NCBI GenBank assembly: GCA_947626065.1
Contig: CANQQT010000002.1
Location: 1 to 64,000, forward strand
Direction: 5' to 3'
DNA: 64,000 nucleotides
DNA from: an uncultured Clostridia bacterium
Lineage (GTDB): Bacteria > Bacillota > Clostridia > Oscillospirales > CAG-272
Shown here: piece by piece, positions 58,667 to 64,000 of the stretch
How positions within the stretch are numbered: position 1 is the stretch's first letter
Layout: the number at the start of each line of letters is the position of its first letter
Notes under the pieces: generated by a model
Databases searched by the model: none
Seen by the model: only the letters and a program-made list of their open reading frames with translations
Told to the model about the DNA's origin: nothing
Made by a program: the position numbers and the translations under genes

Positions 58667-61600
58667 TCAGTGCTTTTTGGTCTTGACGGCAACCACAACC
58701 ACTGCGGCGACCGCACCGGCCATCACGACTCCGCAGAGAACGATAAGAACCGTTTCCATGATCCCGGCGTTGGGCTTTTCGGCGCCCAGATTCGTCTCGT
58801 CGGAGCCCGACTCCGCCGGGCCCGTGGTTTCTTCGCCTCCGGAGGGGGTCTCCGGAAGATTGGAGGAGGTGAAGCCCTCCGCCTTATCCGCAAGAGGCAT
58901 GGGGTTGACGCCCACCGTATAGAGGGTATCGATATCGTTCGGATGCCCGCTTCCGTTTCCTACCGAGATTCCGTTTTCCGAAACCTGAATCGGCTCGACG
59001 AAGACGAAGCGTCCGCTGGAGGTGTCCTTCCCCGTATAGGCGTGATAGGCCGCCCAGCGCGTTCCGTCGGTGTCGGTGAAATAGGAAGCGTGTCCGCAAC
59101 CGTTGATGCTGTCGGAAAGGGAGAAGAAGGGCCGGGGGGATTTAACCCAGCTTGAAGAGGAGAGGGGATCGCCGCCTGTATAGGTGAGAAGCGCCAGATT
59201 GTACTGTGTCGTCCAATAGCCGCTTCCCGAGAAGACGAGGAAAACCTCTCCGTTCTCTCCGTAAACGGCGGTGCCGCCCTCCACGACCATCGGCCACCAT
59301 TTGTTCTCAAGCGCCGAATAGCCGTAGCCGCCCTTTTCCCAGTCATACTGCGGCTTGCAGATGACGGTGGGCTGTCCGTACATGATCCACGGCGTTTTCA
59401 TCTTCGTGATGCTTATCGTCTGATAGAAATCCGCCGTTCCGCGCCCGACCTCCGAAACGAAGGTGATGTAGGGCACGCCGTCGATCCGGATGACCGACAT
59501 TCCTCCGAAAAGGTCGTCGGTATTGTTCAGCTCCGGCACGTCCTCGCTGTACATCTTGGCGGGGACGTTGACCTCGCCGGTCTCGGGATTTCCCCAACGT
59601 CCGAGAAGATCGTTTCCGTCAAGGCATTTCAGCACATAGGCGCTGAGGAACCTTGTCTCCTCCGACTTCCCGTCGTCACAGCAGATGAACATATACCATC
59701 CGGCGTATTCCTCCCCGATCTCCTCCGCCGAGAAATAGTGGATTTCCGGGGACCACATCTTGTGGGAATAGGGCATACCAGGCTGAGGATTATAGACGCG
59801 GTAACCGGTGGAATAGCGCAGGTCGTCGATATTCGCGGCCTTGTGGAGAATTCCTCCCGTTCCGGCAAGGTAGTAGTAGCCGTCGCAGGTGAAAATCCAC
59901 GGGTCGGCGCCGACGCGGATATAGTTTTTGAAGGAAAGGGTTCCCTCCTCCTTCTTGGTGACGTCCACGCCGTCCCCTACCGTCAGGGTACTCTTCATCG
60001 TTCCCTTGTACTTTTCCGATCCGTAAAGATCGGTGAGGTGACGGTAGTCGCCGCCGTTCAGATTGACTGTATAAGTGCCGCCCATCGAGGTATCCCGGAG
60101 ATAGGCGGGGGCAATCTGGAAATAGAAGGTTCCGTCGTTCAGCGTCAGCGTCAGATTCCACGACAGACTGTAGTTGACTACGGAGGTGCTGTAAAAGCCG
60201 TAGATCCCTCCGTAGAAGGTTCCGCCGTTTACCGTCAGGGTCGCGCTTCCGTTCGTGAAGCCGTAGGCAGCAGGAGTAACCGGCCCGTGGAAGACGCCGC
60301 CGTCTATCGTGAGGGAAATATTTCCCCCGCGCACCGCCACGGAGCCGGTGTTTTCCGAGCCTCCGCGCAGCGTTCCCCAGTCTCCGCTTCCGATTCTCAC
60401 CGAAATCTCATTGACCGTGGCGGAATCGGGGCGGCCTCCGCAGAGGTTTATGTAGGAGGTGTTCCCAAAGAGGCGCTCGGTTTTGACGCGGTCGCCGATG
60501 ACGAGGGGATTTCCCATCGCGTAAAGGGTGATGCCGCTTTTGGAGGAGGCGACGGTGATATCCTCAAGCGCGGTGCTTCCGCCGAGGCGGAGGCTGGCGT
60601 CGAGGATCAGCTTTCCTCCGTAGTTCACATAACCGTCGGAGGAGGTAACCGTCACCTTCCCGCTCCACGAATTGGTGCTCGACTGAGTGGCCGCGTAGGT
60701 GTAATCTCCGCAGAGGACGACGCTTCCCTCGCCTCCGAGGGCGTTCACCGCCGTTCCGAGGCTTCCGACCGGCTCAAAGGGGCTGATTCCCGTCCCGGTG
60801 CCGCCGTCGGCGAGGAAGACGAGGGAACAAGCCTTCCCTTCCCCCAGTACCTTGGCAAAGGCGCCGCTTTCCGACTCCCCGGCCTTTTTCCCGACGAGGA
60901 GTCGCCCGGTCTTTTCTCCGGTCACGCCGTCGAGGTCAAGGCTTCCGATTTCGGTTTCCCCGAGGAAAACGCTTCCCCCGGGACAACCGGTCATTTTCAG
61001 TTTTCCCACCTTGCCGGAGAAGAGCTGGAGAATCACGTCTCCGTCCCCTTCCCTTGCAAGGGTGAGGTTTTCAATTTCGGCGTTTCCGATCGCCACGACG
61101 GCCTCGGCATTTCCCTCCCCGAGGGAAAGCTCAGAAAGCTTCCCGCCGTTCAGACCGGCGCGGAAGTCCTCCTTCGCGTTCAGCGTCAGGGAAGCAAAGG
61201 TTCCGCCGTTTATCTGTAAGGTGTTTCCCGCTTTTCCGTCAAGCGTCAGGGACAGCGGGCCGGAAACGGTAAGATCCTTCCCGGCGGTAAAGTCGCTTCC
61301 CGCTTGAATCGTGAGGGAGCCCTTCACGGCGATTTCAAGGGCGTCGATTTCCACCGGCGAGGAAAAGGTCAGGGTTTCGTTTCCGTTAAAGACCAGCGAA
61401 GCGCCGCTTTCTCCCTTGATGCGCACCGGAGAGGCTGTGGCCGGCATTTCTCCGCCCTTCACCTCGACCCGACCGCTCACCGTGATTTCTCCTCCCGAAA
61501 GCGCCAGAAGGCGAAGAGCCTCATCCAGCGTTTTCACCGCGTCGGGATGGGAGGAGCCCGTCGAAAGGTAGATATTTGTGTGATTTTCCGCCTCGTCAAA

Positions 61601-62578
61601 GGCGTTTTCAATGGCTTGAATCTGTGCTTCGCTGTAGAGAAGCACGTTATAGCTTGCCGTTTTCTTCGAGCCGGCCTTCTCGGCCTCCGCCGCCAGCGTA
61701 TCGTTTTCATACCCGACGGTCACCGAATGAAACTGCCCGCCCTCAAAGAAGACTTCGGCGTTTCCGATGACGTTGTTTATGCGGAGCGATCCGACGCTTC
61801 CGCCGGCGAGGGTGACCTTCGCGTCGCCCGAGAGCTTTCTTGTGATATCGCCGCCCGTGTAAAGATTGGCGATTTCACCGCCCGATACCAGAATCTCGGC
61901 GCTGCCCCCGGCGTGGTTGTAAAGCGGGCCGCCGTAAAGGCCGTAGATTCTTCCGCCCTCCACCGTCAGGTGCGCGGTGCCTGTATAGTACATGGCCTGC
62001 TGGCCCTTGTTTCTTGTAAAGCCGCAGATGGCGTGAAATTCCCCGCTCTTTACCGTGATATGGGAATCGCGGTTGGAGGAGAGGTTATTCCCCGTCGGGG
62101 TTTCATACCCGCCGTTTACAAAGAAGGAAGCAAACCCGTTCTCCACCGTCACGCCCTCCCCGAAGGTGAGGTCGCAGAACTGCGCGGCGAGGACGACGGT
62201 TCCCCTACAGACCAGAGCGATATTCTCGAAGGTCATCGGGCCGTTCATCCGATAGGTGGAGGAGGAGAAAATCAGCTTGGCGCCGTTCTGCGCCGAAAAA
62301 GTGACGTCTCCGCCGTGATTAGGCTCTGTATACTGCCCCGAAACGGTGTAATCGGAGAGAAGAATGATTTTTCCGTCGGTTCCCGCGAAGAGCTTCAGGG
62401 CCCCGTCAAGCGTCTGTTTCGGCTTGGAAGCGCTGAGCCCGTCGTTTGCGTCGTTCCCCTTCGCGGCGTCAAGGTATACCGTCCGGCTCTCCGCCGCGAG
62501 GGAAAAGGAGAGCAGGGCGGCGATGCAGAGCACCGCGCAGAAAAGGGCGCCGAGCAGAGCGATTGTGCGTTTTTTCAT
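58667..62578 (-). CDS. Surface protein D: large beta-helix-like protein with a C-terminal GH43 glycosidase domain
   Basis: The 1303-residue protein has a signal peptide (ALLGALFCAVLCIAALLSFSLAA), about 850 residues of parallel beta-helix-like repeats with NGGTF/EGGRI/DGGVF motifs, then a five-bladed GH43 propeller (about residues 880-1230). GH43 marks are VGADPWIFTCDGYYYLAG with the general-base Asp, MWSPEIHYF, VVEGGTAVYGENGEVFLVFSG with the general-acid Glu, and GHASYFTDTDGTRWAAYHA. It ends in a membrane segment and KTKKH. GH43 enzymes cleave arabinan, xylan or galactan side chains. The whole is predicted to be a wall-displayed glycosidase on a long beta-helix stalk. Confidence 0.88.
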   Translation of the reverse strand: MKKRTIALLGALFCAVLCIAALLSFSLAAESRTVYLDAAKGNDANDGLSASKPKQTLDGALKLFAGTDGKIILLSDYTVSGQYTEPNHGGDVTFSAQNGAKLIFSSSTYRMNGPMTFENIALVCRGTVVLAAQFCDLTFGEGVTVENGFASFFVNGGYETPTGNNLSSNRDSHITVKSGEFHAICGFTRNKGQQAMYYTGTAHLTVEGGRIYGLYGGPLYNHAGGSAEILVSGGEIANLYTGGDITRKLSGDAKVTLAGGSVGSLRINNVIGNAEVFFEGGQFHSVTVGYENDTLAAEAEKAGSKKTASYNVLLYSEAQIQAIENAFDEAENHTNIYLSTGSSHPDAVKTLDEALRLLALSGGEITVSGRVEVKGGEMPATASPVRIKGESGASLVFNGNETLTFSSPVEIDALEIAVKGSLTIQAGSDFTAGKDLTVSGPLSLTLDGKAGNTLQINGGTFASLTLNAKEDFRAGLNGGKLSELSLGEGNAEAVVAIGNAEIENLTLAREGDGDVILQLFSGKVGKLKMTGCPGGSVFLGETEIGSLDLDGVTGEKTGRLLVGKKAGESESGAFAKVLGEGKACSLVFLADGGTGTGISPFEPVGSLGTAVNALGGEGSVVLCGDYTYAATQSSTNSWSGKVTVTSSDGYVNYGGKLILDASLRLGGSTALEDITVASSKSGITLYAMGNPLVIGDRVKTERLFGNTSYINLCGGRPDSATVNEISVRIGSGDWGTLRGGSENTGSVAVRGGNISLTIDGGVFHGPVTPAAYGFTNGSATLTVNGGTFYGGIYGFYSTSVVNYSLSWNLTLTLNDGTFYFQIAPAYLRDTSMGGTYTVNLNGGDYRHLTDLYGSEKYKGTMKSTLTVGDGVDVTKKEEGTLSFKNYIRVGADPWIFTCDGYYYLAGTGGILHKAANIDDLRYSTGYRVYNPQPGMPYSHKMWSPEIHYFSAEEIGEEYAGWYMFICCDDGKSEETRFLSAYVLKCLDGNDLLGRWGNPETGEVNVPAKMYSEDVPELNNTDDLFGGMSVIRIDGVPYITFVSEVGRGTADFYQTISITKMKTPWIMYGQPTVICKPQYDWEKGGYGYSALENKWWPMVVEGGTAVYGENGEVFLVFSGSGYWTTQYNLALLTYTGGDPLSSSSWVKSPRPFFSLSDSINGCGHASYFTDTDGTRWAAYHAYTGKDTSSGRFVFVEPIQVSENGISVGNGSGHPNDIDTLYTVGVNPMPLADKAEGFTSSNLPETPSGGEETTGPAESGSDETNLGAEKPNAGIMETVLIVLCGVVMAGAVAAVVVVAVKTKKH

Positions 62579-62641
62579 AGAACTCCTTTAAATTTTCTTC
62601 GTTCCTGAACGCGGTTGGTTTCGTCCGGAAGATCCCTTCGG

Positions 62642-62690
62642 AGCGCCTCCCCTTCCCCGAAAAGGCTTTCAGGGAAGGGAGCGCTTTTTT
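62642..62690 (+). terminator. Intrinsic terminator, plus-strand oriented
   Basis: A stem AGCGCCTCCCCTTCCC / GGGAAGGGAGCGCT is followed by TTTTTT only on the plus strand, although both neighbours are minus-strand genes. Confidence 0.7.
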
Positions 62691-62699
62691 ATCCGAAAG

Positions 62700-64000
62700 T
62701 TATTTCTTCTTCTTTTTGACGACAACGACGACCACAACGGCGACCACGACGACAACCGCCGCCACGATGCCTATAATCAGGCCGATCGGAGGATTTTTAT
62801 CCTCATTGTCCCCGGGTGAGGACGGCTCTGTCTCCTCGTTGCCGCCCGCCGTGCCGGCGGGAGTGCTTTCAGAGGGCTCCGATCCTGCGGGCTGCGAGCC
62901 GGGGGCTTCCGTCTCGCTCTCGGAGGGTTCGGTGTCTTCCCCTTCGGGACGGGTCTCGACGATGTTGTCGGTTTCCGGCGGAATATGCTCCGTCGTCTCG
63001 GGAGCCTCGACGTTTTCTACGCTGTCAAAGAAGGAGCGAACCGCGTTGAAGCTGTCGGAAGCCTTGGCGGCGGGAGAGGCGCAGAGGGTTCTTCCCTCTG
63101 TGTAGGTCACCTTGGAATCGGGGTTGTTCAGATATTCATTCGCCGCGCCGATGGTTCCTCCGTACCAGTTCACGGTAAGGGAGGCCTCGGTGTTGTTGGT
63201 ATTCGCGGTGGAGTAGATGCCTCCCACCGTCGCGTTGCCTTCCACCGTCAGCGTGGTTTTCCCGAAGAAACAGTCTTTGCACTGAAGACCCGCGAGGTAG
63301 ACGGCGCCTACCGAGGCGTCGCCGCTGATCAGGACGTTGGCCTCACCCGTGTAGGTTTCGCCGGTCAGGCCGCGGCTCCAGCAGTTGATCAGGATGTTGG
63401 ATCCGGAATAGACCTTGATATCCACGTTCTTGTTCTTGTCGCCGAGGTAATCGCCGCGTCCGTTCTGATATCCTCCGACGATGAAGAAGGAGGCGCTGTC
63501 GGCGGTTCCGTTCAGATTGCTTCCGGTGATGTTGACGTCGTAACCGATGGTAAAGGGATTCAGTCCACAGTCAACGTGAACGCCGTTTGCGGAAGCGCAG
63601 TTGAAATCGATGTACTCAAAGCGGGTATCGCCCCAGAGGACAAAGTTTACGTAGAGGATGCGGAAGATCGCGTCGTTCGTCATCCGGTAATCCACCCCGT
63701 CGTATACGGAGGTGAAGGTCACCGAACCGTCGTAAAGCGTTCCGTAATCCCAGGCGATCCACTGCATGAAAGGGCCGCAGACAACGATGGTGCAATCCTT
63801 GCTCAGATCCAGCGCCGCATAAGCGTCGTCAAGACTGCTGACGGGGCTCAGGGCCGAGGAGCCGTCTCCGGTTCCGCCCTCGCTGAGGAAGACGACGGTT
63901 CCCTTTTCGGGAGTCTCCGTCTCCTCCGCGCTTCCCGTAACCGAAAAGACGAGAAGGGAAACAACGACCGTCACAAGGACGAGAAACAGGCCGATAAGCT
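62700..64000 (-). CDS. Surface protein E: beta-helix-like, membrane-anchored, start outside the window
   Basis: The reading frame stays open to the window end, where LIGLFLVLVTVVVSLLVFSVTGSAEE is the signal peptide, so only the very N-terminus is missing. About 430 residues are visible: VVFLSEGGTGDGSSALSPVSSLDDAYAALDLSKDCTIVVCG matches the entry motif of A-D. Repeats with NVLISGDASVG and TTLTVEGNATVGG follow, then a Glu/Pro/Ser/Thr-rich stalk (from about residue 330), a membrane segment (GLIIGIVAAVVVVVAVVVVVVV) and a lysine tail. It is the fifth member of the array and less like A-C than these are to one another. Confidence 0.82.
   Translation of the reverse strand, partial: LIGLFLVLVTVVVSLLVFSVTGSAEETETPEKGTVVFLSEGGTGDGSSALSPVSSLDDAYAALDLSKDCTIVVCGPFMQWIAWDYGTLYDGSVTFTSVYDGVDYRMTNDAIFRILYVNFVLWGDTRFEYIDFNCASANGVHVDCGLNPFTIGYDVNITGSNLNGTADSASFFIVGGYQNGRGDYLGDKNKNVDIKVYSGSNILINCWSRGLTGETYTGEANVLISGDASVGAVYLAGLQCKDCFFGKTTLTVEGNATVGGIYSTANTNNTEASLTVNWYGGTIGAANEYLNNPDSKVTYTEGRTLCASPAAKASDSFNAVRSFFDSVENVEAPETTEHIPPETDNIVETRPEGEDTEPSESETEAPGSQPAGSEPSESTPAGTAGGNEETEPSSPGDNEDKNPPIGLIIGIVAAVVVVVAVVVVVVVKKKKK

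Overview
The window reads as a chromosomal segment of a fairly GC-rich, endospore-forming member of the Clostridia. This is inferred from the sporulation genes gpr, spoIIP and the two dipicolinate synthase subunits, from the DUF4364 and small zinc-ribbon proteins typical of Clostridia, from strong AGGAGG-type ribosome binding sites, and from sigma-A promoters with near-perfect TTGACA/TATAAT boxes. I cannot name genus or species; an uncultured gut or rumen Oscillospirales or Christensenellales relative would fit. I see no phage structural genes, insertion sequence or CRISPR array.

Layout. 1-8.3 kb: cysK (cut by the window edge) faces a divergent HD-domain gene, followed by mnmA, pdxS-pdxT (vitamin B6), a GH32 gene with a duplicated 3' tail, and RNase J on the other strand. 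8.6-24.4 kb: two small unknown genes, a nucleotidyltransferase fused to a degraded phosphomannomutase-like domain, a VanY-type carboxypeptidase, a Kef-type antiporter, ftsK, uppP, a short TauE-like protein, a CapA-like lipoprotein, a coupled pair of BrxD-like ATPase and TerB-N/TerB-C protein, and an aldo/keto reductase. 24.7-30.9 kb: a TPP riboswitch and a full-length thiamin operon thiS-thiG-thiH-tenI-thiE-thiD-thiC that has no thiF. 31.0-33.1 kb: two CobW/COG0523-type metal GTPases, one with a His/Asp/Cys-rich tandem repeat.

33.2-35.95 kb is the most unusual part. A compact island is bounded by two nearly identical repeats of about 80 bp. It holds an HxlR regulator, a small Cys-rich gene with a probable frameshift, a zinc macrodomain ADP-ribosyl hydrolase and a class M sirtuin (SirTM), with a control region rich in operators. 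A 23-bp tandem array follows it.

36-49 kb: a zinc-ribbon membrane protein with repeated extracellular domains, a small zinc-ribbon protein, a sigma factor, DUF4364, a peptide-binding lipoprotein, the sporulation genes, tRNA-Met and tRNA-Glu, and a NYN-domain protein. 49-53.5 kb: a sugar-catabolic cluster of two Gfo/Idh/MocA dehydrogenases, an esterase and a TIM-barrel epimerase. 53.7-64 kb: five tandem surface proteins with beta-helix-like repeats and C-terminal membrane anchors, one carrying a GH43 glycosidase domain; the last runs off the window.

Several intergenic regions carry degenerate short tandem repeats (9, 23 and about 48 bp), which seems to be a habit of this genome. All positions, motifs and translations were read by eye; no database search was run, and family assignments rest on remembered motifs.
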